Positions 51,820 through 61,531 of a stretch of 64,000 nucleotides of DNA are shown here, piece after piece. The stretch lies in contig CAJUFX010000003.1 in NCBI GenBank assembly GCA_910586395.1, positions 189,915-253,914 on the forward strand. Reading direction: 5' to 3'. Below the pieces are notes generated by a model, which saw only the letters and a list, made by a program, of their open reading frames with translations, was not told the DNA's origin and searched no databases. The translations under genes were made by a program, and so were the position numbers. This DNA is from an uncultured Bacteroidales bacterium. GTDB taxonomy: Bacteria > Bacteroidota > Bacteroidia > Bacteroidales > P3. Within the stretch, counting starts at the first letter, position 1; each line of letters starts with the position of its first letter.

Positions 51820-51885
51820 ACCTGTGTCGGTTTTAGCTTCATGCCTGTAGGTTCCAGAACGGTTCCGTCCCCGCCAAACATCCTA

Positions 51886-51917
51886 CAAATTTACTTTGAA
51901 ACATACGAATTTGCAAA
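51886..51917 (-). promoter_or_regulatory. yicC-hydG promoter
   Basis: Minus strand TTTG (51917-51914), 20 nt, TAAATTTG (51893-51886); leader about 60 nt. Confidence 0.7.
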
Positions 51918-51983
51918 CTTTAAGCCAAATCCCGTGCCCTGACGGACGAATCCGAACCGCGCCCCGATATTTTCCCGGCATTG

Positions 51984-52016
51984 TTTTGGAAATAAGACGC
52001 AACTTTGGTAAGTTTG
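51984..52016 (+). promoter_or_regulatory. Promoter of the PLD-family synthase
   Basis: TTTTG 51984-51988, 20 nt, TAAGTTTG 52009-52016, 22 nt before ATG 52039. A second, weaker match (TATCTTTTG) ends 5 nt before the ATG. Confidence 0.6.
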
Positions 52017-52038
52017 TAACCTGTTATCTTTTGTCATC

Positions 52039-53178
52039 ATGACGTTATCCGACACCCTGACTCCGCCCGCGCCGGATACCGCGGACAACGCGGTCGCCGC
52101 CATGCCGCAGGAAGCCTACAACACCCAGTTGTTCGACGATAACCTGCGTTTGTTCAGCGCCATGATTGATGACATCCTTGCTGCTAAAAAATACATTTAC
52201 TTAGAAACTTACCGTTTTTCGGACGACGCGATCGGCAAGCGCTTCCGGGAAGCCTTGTTGCGCAAGGCGCGGGAAGGTCTGGATATCCGCCTACTCGTCG
52301 ATGCCTACGGCACCCAGGCCAACGAACTGTTTTTCGCCGAATTGCTGGCGGCCGGCGTCAAGTTGCGTTACTTCAAGAAAATCAAATTTTTCTTTTCCAA
52401 TACCTTTGCCCGCAACCATACGCGAAGCCACCGCAAACTCTTGCTCATAGACGACCGCATCACCTATATCGGTTCGTCCAACCTGACCTCCTACGCCCTC
52501 AGCTGGCGCGACCTGAACCTGCGGATCCAAAGCCCGATCACGCATAAATTCCGCGGCGTCTTTTTTCAAAATTACGAACAATACAAATTTTACGAACTTG
52601 TGCCGTTCGAGAAAAAGAAAATCATCTCCTATCACGGTTACAACATCCTGCAGGATACGCCTTCCACGTACTATCAAATCATACGCGACTACACGCTCAA
52701 CCTGATCCGGAACGCCAAACAGGAAATCCTGATCGAGACGCCCTATTTCCTGCCCGGCCACAAGTTGCGCAAGGCCTTGGCCGAAGCGGCGGCGCGCGGC
52801 GTAAGCGTCAAAGTCTATCTGCCGTTGCATTCCGACGTGCCGGTCATAGACTTGTTGCGCAACAAATATTTAGGGCCGCTCTACAAACAGGGGGTGCGCT
52901 GGCGGCTCTTCCGTCCCGACAACCTGCACGCCAAATGCATGCTCATAGACGGCAAACGGTTTTTCATGGGGTCGGCCAATTTCGATTACCGCAGTTTCCG
53001 CTACCAATACGAAATCATGCTTTATGGCGAAAACACGGAGACGATGCGGCTCTTGCAGGCCCATATCGCGGAGACCGACCGGCATTGCAGCGATTTGGAC
53101 TACGAAAAATGGAAGAACGTGCCTTGGCTGTACCGCTTTGCCGAATGGCTGATCACGCCTTTCCGACGGCTGTTTTAA
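52039..53178 (+). CDS. Phospholipase-D family (cardiolipin synthase-like) protein
   Basis: The 379-residue protein has two HKD motifs: His131-Lys133-Asp138 (HRKLLLIDDR) and His297-Lys299-Asp304 (HAKCMLIDGKRF), each followed by the GSSN/GSAN segment. It lacks the N-terminal membrane segments of classical cardiolipin synthase, like ClsB-type enzymes. It likely makes or remodels cardiolipin from phosphatidylglycerol; other PLD activities are possible. In the 53179-53356 gap behind it I see nothing clear. Confidence 0.85.
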   Translation: MTLSDTLTPPAPDTADNAVAAMPQEAYNTQLFDDNLRLFSAMIDDILAAKKYIYLETYRFSDDAIGKRFREALLRKAREGLDIRLLVDAYGTQANELFFAELLAAGVKLRYFKKIKFFFSNTFARNHTRSHRKLLLIDDRITYIGSSNLTSYALSWRDLNLRIQSPITHKFRGVFFQNYEQYKFYELVPFEKKKIISYHGYNILQDTPSTYYQIIRDYTLNLIRNAKQEILIETPYFLPGHKLRKALAEAAARGVSVKVYLPLHSDVPVIDLLRNKYLGPLYKQGVRWRLFRPDNLHAKCMLIDGKRFFMGSANFDYRSFRYQYEIMLYGENTETMRLLQAHIAETDRHCSDLDYEKWKNVPWLYRFAEWLITPFRRLF

Positions 53179-53356
53179 GATGGAACCGCTGGCGCGGGCG
53201 GCGGGAAATGCGGGGACGGTTGAGGAGCGCGGGCGGCTGTGTGCCGGAAGGAGCATCGGGCACCTGCGTGCCAGCGACGGAAAGCGACCGTTGCCGGTGC
53301 AAGCGCGTCGGAAAGCGGGCGAATAAAAAGGTTAATTAATTTATAACTAAAATCAT

Positions 53357-54829
53357 ATGAACGAAATTCTGAATCAACTCAAACCGGAGGGCGTATGGCG
53401 TTACTTCGGCGAGATCCTGCGCATTCCGCGGCCTTCCAAAAAAGAAGAAAAGATACGCGAATACCTGCTGGCCTTCGGCCAAGAACACGGTCTGGAAACC
53501 TTGCAGGACGAAACCGGCAACGTCCTGATCCGCAAGCCGGCCACACCGGGCATGGAAAACCGCCAAGGCGTGATCCTGCAATCGCACATGGACATGGTGT
53601 GCGAAAAGAACGCCGACTCCAAACATAATTTCGACACCGACCCGATTGAAGTGCATATCGAAGACGGCTGGCTCAAAGCCAAAGACACGACGCTCGGCGC
53701 GGATAACGGCATCGGCTGTGCGTTCGAACTGGCGGTTCTGGTCGATAAAACGCTTGTACACGGGCCGTTGGAATGCCTGTTTACCGTAGATGAAGAGACG
53801 GGGCTGACCGGAGCGTTCGGGCTCAAACCCGGCTTTTTGCAGGGCAAAATCCTGCTGAACTTAGATTCGGAAGACGACGGCCAGTTCTTTATCGGCTGCG
53901 CGGGCGGCATCGACACCCTGGCCGAAGTGCCGGTCAAGACCGAAACGCGGCCGGCGGCGCATACCAAGGCCTACACGCTGCATGTCAAGGGCCTTAAGGG
54001 CGGCCACTCGGGCGACGACATCAACAAGGGCCTGGGTAACGCCAACAAATTCCTCGTGCGTTTCCTCTGCGCCCAAACCGATGCGCTCGGCCTGCGCGTC
54101 AGCGACCTGCACGGCGGCAACCTGCGCAACGCCATCGCGCGCGAGGCTTCGGCGGTGGTATGCCTGCCCGAAGACCGTGTGGACGGCTTGCTGAAAGCCG
54201 CGGAAACCTACGAAGCCGTCCTGAAACGCGAATTCAAGACCGAACCCGGCCTGCGCTTCTATGCCGAAGCCGCCGAACTGCCGGCCACGGTATGGGAACT
54301 CGACCGTCACAAACGTTTCTGCGACGCGATGTTCGCCTGTCCGCACGGCGTGCTGCGCATGAGCTCCGATATTCCCAACTTCGTCGAGACCTCGACCAAC
54401 CTGGCCTCCATGCACTACGAGCCTGAAAACGGGCTGATCCGACTGAGCACGAGCCAGCGCTCCTCCGTGGAGTCGGCCAAGGTCGCGGCCGCCGAACGCA
54501 TCGCGGCCTGCTTCCGCCTCATCGGCGCGGACGTCCGCATCCACCACAGCGACGGCTATCCCGGCTGGACGCCCGACCCCGCCTCGCCCATCCTTAAAAT
54601 CTGCACCGATACGTTCCGCGACCTGTTCCATGAAGAGCCGCTGGCCTTGGCCATCCACGCCGGATTGGAATGCGGCCTTTTCGCGACCAAATATCCGGGC
54701 ATGGACATGGTCTCGTACGGGCCCACGATGCGCGGCGTGCACTCGCCCGACGAACGCCTGCTACTCGACACGGTGGAACGCTGCTGGCGACTGACGGTCG
54801 AAATTCTGAAACGCATTCCCGTCAAATAA
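53357..54829 (+). CDS. pepD: Aminoacyl-histidine dipeptidase
   Basis: The 490-residue M20 metallopeptidase has its zinc sites at QSHMDM (His77, Asp79), GADNGIG (Asp near 115) and DEETGLTGAFGL (Glu-Glu near 145). The lid domain has the GGHSGDDINKG motif. The length matches PepD (about 485). It cleaves Xaa-His and other dipeptides in the cytoplasm and fits with the S9 peptidases in peptide use. The Nudix gene follows within 10 nt. Confidence 0.95.
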   Translation: MNEILNQLKPEGVWRYFGEILRIPRPSKKEEKIREYLLAFGQEHGLETLQDETGNVLIRKPATPGMENRQGVILQSHMDMVCEKNADSKHNFDTDPIEVHIEDGWLKAKDTTLGADNGIGCAFELAVLVDKTLVHGPLECLFTVDEETGLTGAFGLKPGFLQGKILLNLDSEDDGQFFIGCAGGIDTLAEVPVKTETRPAAHTKAYTLHVKGLKGGHSGDDINKGLGNANKFLVRFLCAQTDALGLRVSDLHGGNLRNAIAREASAVVCLPEDRVDGLLKAAETYEAVLKREFKTEPGLRFYAEAAELPATVWELDRHKRFCDAMFACPHGVLRMSSDIPNFVETSTNLASMHYEPENGLIRLSTSQRSSVESAKVAAAERIAACFRLIGADVRIHHSDGYPGWTPDPASPILKICTDTFRDLFHEEPLALAIHAGLECGLFATKYPGMDMVSYGPTMRGVHSPDERLLLDTVERCWRLTVEILKRIPVK

Positions 54830-54838
54830 GTGTGTGCG

Positions 54839-55585
54839 ATGATACATACGGTTTTTACCGACAGGCGCGCGGTAATCTTCGCGGCGGCCGCCGAAATGGC
54901 GGCCGCCCGCGAAAAGGCCGCCTTGTGGACGGGCCTGCCCGCGGAACGGCTGCGCACGCTGCCGTTTGAAAACAGGCCGGCCTTTTTCGACCGCCTGGTG
55001 GCGGAAGACGAAAGCGACAATCTCATCGTATTGTGCGAGGCGGCCAACGGCAGCGCGGATACGTCCGTTTCCGCCCAGGCGGCTGAAACGGACGCTGGCG
55101 GGCCGGACGGGCATACGGACGCGGCCAAGGCGGCCTTTGAAGCGTTCAAGGAACGCTTCAAGATTATCCGGGCCGGCGGCGGGCTCGTGCGGCATGGCGA
55201 CCGCTACCTCTATATCTACCGGCGCGGTTTTTGGGACCTGCCCAAAGGCAAGCAGGAAAAAGACGAGGACATAGACGACACGGCCCTGCGCGAGGTGGCC
55301 GAAGAAACCGGTCTGAGCCCGCTCCTGATTAGCGATGAACTGCCGACCACCTACCATCTGATTCGAAAAAAGAACGAGACGATTCTTAAAGAATGTGTCT
55401 GGTATGCGATGGAGACGTTCCAGTCCATGGACGCCGAATTGGTCGCAACACCGCCCGAACTTACGCCTCAGACCGAAGAAGACATTATGGAAGCCGTCTG
55501 GCTGACCCAAACGGAGGTTTTGGCGCGTTGCGGCAAGATGTATCCGTCCATCGCCTGCCTGACGCAGGTTTACTTTGAGGCGTAG
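54839..55585 (+). CDS. Nudix hydrolase with N-terminal extension
   Basis: From ATG 54839 (248 residues) the Nudix box is at about 137-159 (starting GKQEKDEDIDD, ending REVAEETGL), meeting G-x5-E-x7-REUxEExGU. The first 105 residues form a separate region with an Ala-rich helix and a low-complexity stretch (about 70-100). Nudix enzymes hydrolyse nucleoside diphosphates linked to X; the substrate is unknown. It begins 9 nt after pepD and is likely cotranscribed. Confidence 0.85.
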   Translation: MIHTVFTDRRAVIFAAAAEMAAAREKAALWTGLPAERLRTLPFENRPAFFDRLVAEDESDNLIVLCEAANGSADTSVSAQAAETDAGGPDGHTDAAKAAFEAFKERFKIIRAGGGLVRHGDRYLYIYRRGFWDLPKGKQEKDEDIDDTALREVAEETGLSPLLISDELPTTYHLIRKKNETILKECVWYAMETFQSMDAELVATPPELTPQTEEDIMEAVWLTQTEVLARCGKMYPSIACLTQVYFEA

Positions 55586-55607
55586 GCGCCAACATACGGC
55601 CCCGGCA

Positions 55608-55648
55608 GCCGGTATGGCGGGTTTCAACGACCGCCATGCCGGCTTTTT
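55608..55648 (+). terminator. Terminator after the Nudix gene
   Basis: GCCGG-T-ATGGCGG (55608-55620) pairs with CCGCCAT-G-CCGGC (55631-55643) around a 10-nt loop, then five Ts. It overlaps the 3' end of the gene on the other strand. Confidence 0.8.
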
Positions 55649-57381
55649 CTGTTTCCGGCGGCGGCTTTTTCCGGATTCATCAGCGTCTGCCAACGGGAAA
55701 CCCCGTCAGGTACGGGCGGCGCGAAGCGCGTATAAATCCGTCCCTCCGGCGAGACGACGACAAAAGCGGGAAACGTATAGACTTCCCAATCGCGCAGATT
55801 CTCTATCTCCCGGTTGAAATGGTAGAACGACAAAACACCGTCGGCCTCCGCGGCGACCGCATCAGCGGCTGGAGCGTCGGAGGCGGGCGGCTGCAAGGCC
55901 GCTTGCAGGGCGCGCACGTAGGTGCGCGCGGCGGCCGTATCGTCGTCGCAGACCAACACGAGGCCGCGGCCGGCTCCTGACCGGTCCTGCCGCAGGGCCT
56001 GCCACAGCGCATAGACCTGCGCCGAGCCTTCCGGCGAAAGCGTCGGGTCGGACTTGACGAGGCAGATATAGTGCCAGCCGCGGCCCGCCAAAAGCGTATC
56101 GGCCGCCACCGCCCGCCCCATCCCATCCGTCCAGACGTATGGTTTGAGCCCTATGCCTTCGCGCCGGCGCCGCGCGCGTTCCAACAAACCCGCAATCGTT
56201 TGCCGGTGCATCGGCACGGACGTCCGCTCCGCCAACTGCGCCAACTGCCCGCGCAAGGCTTCGGCCGGATAATCGGGCTTTTCCAACACCTCGGCCACCG
56301 CCAGCATATACACCCATTCCCGCAACACACGGTTCACCAGCAGGGAATCCACGCCAAGCGTATCGAGGACCGGCTGCACATCCGCCCCCGCCAACAGCCG
56401 TTTGAGCCGTTTTTCGGGAATCGGACACCTGGCCTCGAAATAAGCCTCGAAATAAGCGCGCACGAACTGCATCTGCGCGGGATTGCGATACAAAAGCGGC
56501 TGTTGCCGCAGGTATTGCCGGAACAAGACCTTGCCGCTTTTAAGGCCGGCGAATTCTTCCAATGCGGCCATCTGATAACGGATATAGGCCGATACAAAAT
56601 CATAGACGGGCGTATCGCGCCGCGCCGGCCGAACGCCAGGCGCCTCGCCGGAAAGCCCCCCGGCCGTTGCCTGCGGCCACAGAGCCGCTTCCAAACTGTC
56701 CACACGCGTCCGCAACCGCAACACGGCCTCCGGCCGCCCGTAAACAACGATATCTTCATAGGCCGCCGCGTCTATCTCCTGCCCGTACAATGTCAAAAAC
56801 GCCCAAAGCGCATGGTTCAGCCGTTCGTCGGCCGGCGCCTCGATGTCGAACGTCAGCGGCGGCACGGGGGTACCGGGGAAAAACACGTTCAGACGGCGGT
56901 CCAACGTATAGTCGTAAGGATGAAAACGCAAACGGTAATCCGCGCCGGGCGTCACGAACAGCGTGCCGCTGTAATAGTCGATCTCCAAAACCGTCGGCAT
57001 CGTCTCGCGGAACATCCCTTGCAACGAGAACGCACCGTCATCCGCAATCCGGCAGGCATCCACTTCCCAACTCAGACCGCTCAAGGGGTCAGCCGCCACA
57101 CGCCAACGGATCGTACGCCCGGCCGCCCCCGGCGCGACACCGCTGATGCGGACCCGTTGCGCCACGCGGTCGGGACGCAGCCGCAGACTGTCGTCCGCCG
57201 CCGAAACCGCTCCCGAGACATCGGGCAAGACAGCGGGCGGCCAACCGGGGACCGCCGCCCGGCACGCGGCCGAAAACCAGCCCGGACACGCCAGCAAGCC
57301 CCACAACATGAACCGCCACAGCCGTATGCCGCACCGGCCGGCCCCTCCGGGCCTATCGTCCGAAATACCGCGTCTTCGCAT
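55624..57381 (-). CDS. Secreted thioredoxin-fold-like protein without redox cysteines
   Basis: The 585-residue protein has an Arg-rich N-terminus and a hydrophobic signal (about 24-45, MLWGLLACPGWFSAAC). The N-terminal half resembles DUF4369-like beta regions that precede TlpA-type domains in Bacteroidota. The C-terminal 150 residues look like a thioredoxin fold (WHYICLVKSDP, GLVLVCDDDTAAARTYVRAL, WEVYTFPAFVVVSPEGRI), but the CxxC motif is missing. A redox function is therefore unlikely. It starts 8 nt after the DPP IV gene. The start codon is uncertain (57309 also possible). Confidence 0.65.
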   Translation of the reverse strand: MRRRGISDDRPGGAGRCGIRLWRFMLWGLLACPGWFSAACRAAVPGWPPAVLPDVSGAVSAADDSLRLRPDRVAQRVRISGVAPGAAGRTIRWRVAADPLSGLSWEVDACRIADDGAFSLQGMFRETMPTVLEIDYYSGTLFVTPGADYRLRFHPYDYTLDRRLNVFFPGTPVPPLTFDIEAPADERLNHALWAFLTLYGQEIDAAAYEDIVVYGRPEAVLRLRTRVDSLEAALWPQATAGGLSGEAPGVRPARRDTPVYDFVSAYIRYQMAALEEFAGLKSGKVLFRQYLRQQPLLYRNPAQMQFVRAYFEAYFEARCPIPEKRLKRLLAGADVQPVLDTLGVDSLLVNRVLREWVYMLAVAEVLEKPDYPAEALRGQLAQLAERTSVPMHRQTIAGLLERARRRREGIGLKPYVWTDGMGRAVAADTLLAGRGWHYICLVKSDPTLSPEGSAQVYALWQALRQDRSGAGRGLVLVCDDDTAAARTYVRALQAALQPPASDAPAADAVAAEADGVLSFYHFNREIENLRDWEVYTFPAFVVVSPEGRIYTRFAPPVPDGVSRWQTLMNPEKAAAGNRKSRHGGR

Positions 57382-57389
57382 GAGGCGCC

Positions 57390-59867
57390 CTAAAGATTCT
57401 CTTTCAAAAAGCGCGTCATCGTCTCGTACAGATGTTCGCGCGCGTTGCCGCCGGTCAGGCTGTGATTGCGGTTCGGATAAGCCTGGAACGAAAACGGCTT
57501 CAAATGCGCCTGCAACTTATCCACAAGCATCATGCTGTTTTGGAAATGCACGTTGTCGTCGCCCGTGCCGTGCGCCAGAAAATAATGTCCTTGTTTCTTG
57601 TCCGCCCAGTAAATCGGCGAATTGGCGTCGTAGCCGCCGGGGTTCTCGGCCGGCGTGCGCATGAAGCGTTCGGTATAAACGTTGTCGTAATACCGCCAGG
57701 ACGTAACGGGCGCGACGGCCATCGCCGCCTTCCAAAGCCCCTCGCCGCGGAACAGACAGGAAGAAGACATGAAGCCGCCGTAACTCCAGCCCCAGATCGC
57801 GATGCGGGCCGGATCGACGAAGTCCCATTCGGCCGCGATATGACGGACAACGGCCATCTGATCCTGCGTCTCGTAACGCCCCAACTGCAGATACGTGCAT
57901 TTCTTGAAGGCCTCGCCCCGTCCGCCGGTACCGCGGTTATCGACACAGAGTACGATATAGCCTTGGTTTACCAAATAGGTGTACCACCAGTAATCCATGC
58001 CGCCGTATTGGTTCAGCACCTGCTGCGAACCCGGCCCGCCGTAGAGGAACATCAGCACCGGATAGCGGCGGCCGGCCTCCATCCGCGCCGGCTGCATGAC
58101 CCAATAATACAAGGTATCGAAGCCCGCGGCCCGCGCGGCCAAACGGTCCAAGAGAGCCTGCGTGGCCGGAGAGCCGTCGCCGGCGGGTTGGATCGTGTCG
58201 GGAAACGGCGTCCGATAAGCGCCTACGGCCATTTTCCCGAAACGGCGTTGCGGTTGCCCCTCGGCCTGCAAACGGGTCTGCATGGCTTCGTTGCCCTCTA
58301 TGACGGAAAGCAGCTGTTCGCTCTCGCCATTGAGCGCATACTCGCAATAACGCGGTGCCGTGACGGCCGAAGAATGCACGAGGATGACGCGCTTGAAGTC
58401 ATCGCTGAACCGGGCGCGGCACACCCCGCCCTTGGCCTGCAGTTCGTAGGCCAGACGCCGCATACCGCGGCCGTCCAAACCCACCGTCATGACCTCTATG
58501 TTATAAGGCACGCTGTAGTTGGCCGAGAAATAGACGCGGCCATGCTTTTCGTCCACGCCGTAAAGTTGGTGCACTTCGTATTGGCCCTGCGTCAGCCGGC
58601 GCAACAGGGTGCCGTCAAAATCATAAAGATACAGATGCCGGTAGCCGTCGCGTTCGGAGGCGATAAGCCAACGGCTCTCATCCGAAAAACAATAGATGTC
58701 GTCTGTGATTTCGACATAGCAGTCGTTGCGTTCTTCATAGAGCGGCTTGGCCAACGGGCTGACCCAAGCCGTCGCCGCCGGATCCGCCGCCAGTTTCTTG
58801 GCCACCGATACCTTGACGAAAGCCGCCTGCGCCCCCTCGGCATCGGCCTGCCAACGCCAAATGCGCAAGTGGTTCTGATGACGGTTCAACGTATAGAACA
58901 ACAACGTATTGGTCTTAGGCGTCCAGCGCAGACGCGGGATGTAAGCCACCGCTTCGCTCCCGTCGCCCGTGCTGCGGGCTTCCGTCCGGCAAATCGGCTG
59001 CGTGCGGTGATGCGCCAAGTCATAGACCATGAGCTGTACGGTCGAGTTGTCGTCGCCGGCTTTCGGATATTTATAGCGGTATGGCTGCGGATAGAGCGCC
59101 CCCCACTGCGTGAACCCGAATTCCGGCACGCGGCTTTCGTCCGAACGCAGATAGGCGATGTAACGGCTGTCGGGACTCCAGGCATACGCCTTCGTGAAAC
59201 CGAATTCCTCCTCATACACCCAATCGGTATGGCCGTTGAGGATACGGTTGAACGCACCGTCTCCGGTCAAAGCCAACTCTGAGGTTTTATCCTTGAAATC
59301 AAATACGTAGAGGTTGTTGTCACGTATATACGCGAGTTGGCGGCCGTCGGGCGAGAAGGCCGGTTCCTGTATGCGGCCCCGTATCGCCAATACACGCATA
59401 TCCGTGCCGGAAGCCGCCGGTCCGGCTGTCGGCCACGTCAGCAAAAAGGCCGTACTGCGGTAAGACCAACGGTAAACGGCCTCGCGGTCGGCAAGCAACA
59501 GCACGGCCGTGCGCTGCGGGTTCCATATAAAATCGAACACCTGATTCTCGGTGGATACACCGCCGTGCGCCCCGTCCGCCCGGCCAAGCGCGGCCGCGAC
59601 GTCTTCCCAACGCACGAGCGTGTCGCGTCCGACCTCCCGTTTGTCGCCGTCCTGCCGCACGCGCACGAGACCGGCCGCTTCCCATATATCGTAACTGTCT
59701 CCCTGCAAACGATATTGCAGGCCGGCCGGCGTTTTTACCTTATAGGCCGGATCGTGAAAAATATCCGCTATCGTCATATCCGTCGTCTGTGCTTCGGCCG
59801 CGCCGCCCGTCAGACACATCATGCCCGCCATAACGGCCGCCATCCCTTTCATTGCTGTTTTCAACAT
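57390..59867 (-). CDS. Dipeptidyl-peptidase IV-type S9 peptidase
   Basis: The 825-residue protein has a signal peptide (MKGMAAVMAGMMCLTGGAAEA region), a DPP IV-type beta-propeller (about 60-600, with PAFSPDGRQLAYIRDNNLYV, WSPDSRYIAYLR and the EEFGFTKAY segment that binds substrate N-termini) and an alpha/beta hydrolase domain with Ser695 (GWSYGGF), Asp near 770 (GTGDDNVH) and His802 (NRNHSL). It releases X-Pro dipeptides in the periplasm or at the surface. It sits between the SDR gene (69-nt gap) and the thioredoxin-like gene. Confidence 0.93.
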   Translation of the reverse strand: MLKTAMKGMAAVMAGMMCLTGGAAEAQTTDMTIADIFHDPAYKVKTPAGLQYRLQGDSYDIWEAAGLVRVRQDGDKREVGRDTLVRWEDVAAALGRADGAHGGVSTENQVFDFIWNPQRTAVLLLADREAVYRWSYRSTAFLLTWPTAGPAASGTDMRVLAIRGRIQEPAFSPDGRQLAYIRDNNLYVFDFKDKTSELALTGDGAFNRILNGHTDWVYEEEFGFTKAYAWSPDSRYIAYLRSDESRVPEFGFTQWGALYPQPYRYKYPKAGDDNSTVQLMVYDLAHHRTQPICRTEARSTGDGSEAVAYIPRLRWTPKTNTLLFYTLNRHQNHLRIWRWQADAEGAQAAFVKVSVAKKLAADPAATAWVSPLAKPLYEERNDCYVEITDDIYCFSDESRWLIASERDGYRHLYLYDFDGTLLRRLTQGQYEVHQLYGVDEKHGRVYFSANYSVPYNIEVMTVGLDGRGMRRLAYELQAKGGVCRARFSDDFKRVILVHSSAVTAPRYCEYALNGESEQLLSVIEGNEAMQTRLQAEGQPQRRFGKMAVGAYRTPFPDTIQPAGDGSPATQALLDRLAARAAGFDTLYYWVMQPARMEAGRRYPVLMFLYGGPGSQQVLNQYGGMDYWWYTYLVNQGYIVLCVDNRGTGGRGEAFKKCTYLQLGRYETQDQMAVVRHIAAEWDFVDPARIAIWGWSYGGFMSSSCLFRGEGLWKAAMAVAPVTSWRYYDNVYTERFMRTPAENPGGYDANSPIYWADKKQGHYFLAHGTGDDNVHFQNSMMLVDKLQAHLKPFSFQAYPNRNHSLTGGNAREHLYETMTRFLKENL

Positions 59868-59936
59868 ATCGTTTTTTTCTATTTTATCGTATATGAATCC
59901 TTGTTCATGAATCCGTTTGCATTATCCGCCGGCCTT

Positions 59937-60785
59937 TCAGATCAGTTTACGGCTGACCGCCATGATCCACGACCACGGCAACCATTGGGCCAGACGGCGG
60001 TGCCAGCCGTTCCAGAAGCCGTAAGTCACGACGGCCTTTCCTTTGCGCGCCGCCCGCAGCGTATGCCGCACGACATCCGGCGCGTCCGTCATCCAGAACG
60101 CGTCGGCCCGGCCGAGCCGCTTGAGCGCGTAGGTCTCGTTGCCGATTTCCCAAAAGGCCGTGCGGACGGGACCCGGACAAAGCACCGTCAGCGAGACGTC
60201 GCGCCCGGCCGCCCGCAGTTCCTGCCGCAAGGCGCGGCCGTAGAACAGCACGAACGACTTACTCGCGGCATAGACGTTCATGCCGGGCAACGGACAGAAC
60301 GCGGCCGTGGAGGCGATTTCCACGATGCGGCCGCCGGAAGCCATATATGGCAGACACATTTCGGTGACGCGCACCACCGCTTTGACATTGAGGTCTATCA
60401 TGCGTTCGGCCCAGTCGGCTCCCACGGCTTCCCAATTGCCGAATTTGCCGAAGCCGGCCGCTTGGACGACCCAGTTCAAAGCGGGCTTTTCGGCCGCCAA
60501 GGCCGCGTGAAGGCGCGCCAAGTCTTCCGCCTTGCACAAATCCAAGGCCAGGATGCGGCATGCCGGAAAAGCCCGCCCTCCCGCCTCCGCCTCGCGGCGG
60601 CCGGCTTCGACGACGGCCGCCATAGCCTCCGCCCGCCGGGCCACGAGCCACAGGGTCTTGCAGCGGCCGTCGCGCGCCAGTTGGCGCGCAAATTCGGCCC
60701 CCAAGCCGGAAGAAGCGCCGGTTATCAAAGCCGTCATGCCTGCCCTGTTCTTCGGATCACCCTTAAAAAATCCCTTTCCAGACAT
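59937..60785 (-). CDS. Short-chain dehydrogenase/reductase
   Basis: From ATG 60785 (AAGGAAG upstream; 282 residues) the Rossmann motif TGASSGLG is at about 20-27, NVKAVVRVTEMCLPYM and the catalytic pair Tyr-x3-Lys (YAASK) at about 176-180 with Ser in EIASTAAF. It uses NAD(P)H to reduce or oxidise an unknown alcohol/ketone. An alternative start is 60737. The C-terminal 40 residues (AVVTYGFWNGWHRRLAQWLPWSWIM) are Trp-rich and may associate with the membrane. Confidence 0.88.
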   Translation of the reverse strand: MSGKGFFKGDPKNRAGMTALITGASSGLGAEFARQLARDGRCKTLWLVARRAEAMAAVVEAGRREAEAGGRAFPACRILALDLCKAEDLARLHAALAAEKPALNWVVQAAGFGKFGNWEAVGADWAERMIDLNVKAVVRVTEMCLPYMASGGRIVEIASTAAFCPLPGMNVYAASKSFVLFYGRALRQELRAAGRDVSLTVLCPGPVRTAFWEIGNETYALKRLGRADAFWMTDAPDVVRHTLRAARKGKAVVTYGFWNGWHRRLAQWLPWSWIMAVSRKLI

Positions 60786-60814
60786 AGAAACTTCCTTTGC
60801 TACAGCCTTAGTCG

Positions 60815-60822
60815 CAAAAATA
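60815..60822 (-). promoter_or_regulatory. SDR-DPP IV promoter -7
   Basis: Minus strand TATTTTTG, 29 nt upstream of ATG 60785, which supports that start. Confidence 0.5.
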
Positions 60823-60894
60823 AGCATTATGCCCCAACCAACCAAGCCAGTGCCAGCCTTTTCACCCCCACTTTTTTACTAATCTTTTTTTACC

Positions 60895-60902
60895 TACCTT
60901 TG
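60895..60902 (+). promoter_or_regulatory. efp promoter -7
   Basis: TACCTTTG, 38 nt before ATG 60941; no clear -33. Confidence 0.6.
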
Positions 60903-60940
60903 CACACTTTATTATGTGCAATTAAACAACAATTATTGTA

Positions 60941-61501
60941 ATGGCAACCACAGCAGACTTCAAAAACGGTTTGTGTTTAGAGTTCAACAATGATCTCTGG
61001 CAAATAGTAGAATTTCAACATGTTAAACCCGGAAAAGGTAGCGCCTTCGTCCGTACGAAACTCAAGAATCTCCGCAACGGCCGCGTTTTGCAAAACACGT
61101 TTCCGGCCGGCGTCAAGGTCGATACCGCCCGTGTCGAACGTCGTCCCTACCAATTCCTCTACAAGGAAGACACGTCCTATAATTTCATGCACGCCGAGAC
61201 GTTCGAGCAGATCAGCATCGAAGAGAACCTGATCACGAACCCGCAATTCCTTAAGGAAGGCTGCATCGTGGACATCCTGATCCACAGCGAGACCGAAACG
61301 CCGCTGACCTGCGATCTGCCGGCTTATATGGAATTCGAAGTCACCTATACCGAACCCGGCGAAAAGGGCAATACGGCGACGAACGCCACGAAAGAAGCCA
61401 TTTTGGACACGGGCGCCAAGATCCGCGTGCCGCTCTTCATCAATACGGGCGAAAAAATCAAGGTGGATACGCGCAGCGGCGAATATTCCTCACGCGCCTA
61501 A
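60941..61501 (+). CDS. efp: Elongation factor P
   Basis: The 186-residue protein has the three-domain EF-P pattern, with Lys32 in the tip loop HVKPGKGSAFVRTKL and the C-terminal signature KIRVPLFINTGEKIKVDTRSGEYSSR. It relieves ribosome stalling at polyproline. No Lys-modifying enzyme (EpmA, YmfI or EarP type) is nearby. The next gene, an LpxD homologue, follows at 30 nt and is presumably cotranscribed, as in other Bacteroidota. Confidence 0.97.
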   Translation: MATTADFKNGLCLEFNNDLWQIVEFQHVKPGKGSAFVRTKLKNLRNGRVLQNTFPAGVKVDTARVERRPYQFLYKEDTSYNFMHAETFEQISIEENLITNPQFLKEGCIVDILIHSETETPLTCDLPAYMEFEVTYTEPGEKGNTATNATKEAILDTGAKIRVPLFINTGEKIKVDTRSGEYSSRA

Positions 61502-61531
61502 CCGCTCGGCTTCGGCCTAAAAACTTAACCC

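Noticed and set aside
57432..59282. Plus-strand open frame of 616 codons opposite DPP IV
   Set aside because: Arg/His-rich shadow of the GC-rich DPP IV gene with no recognisable domain.
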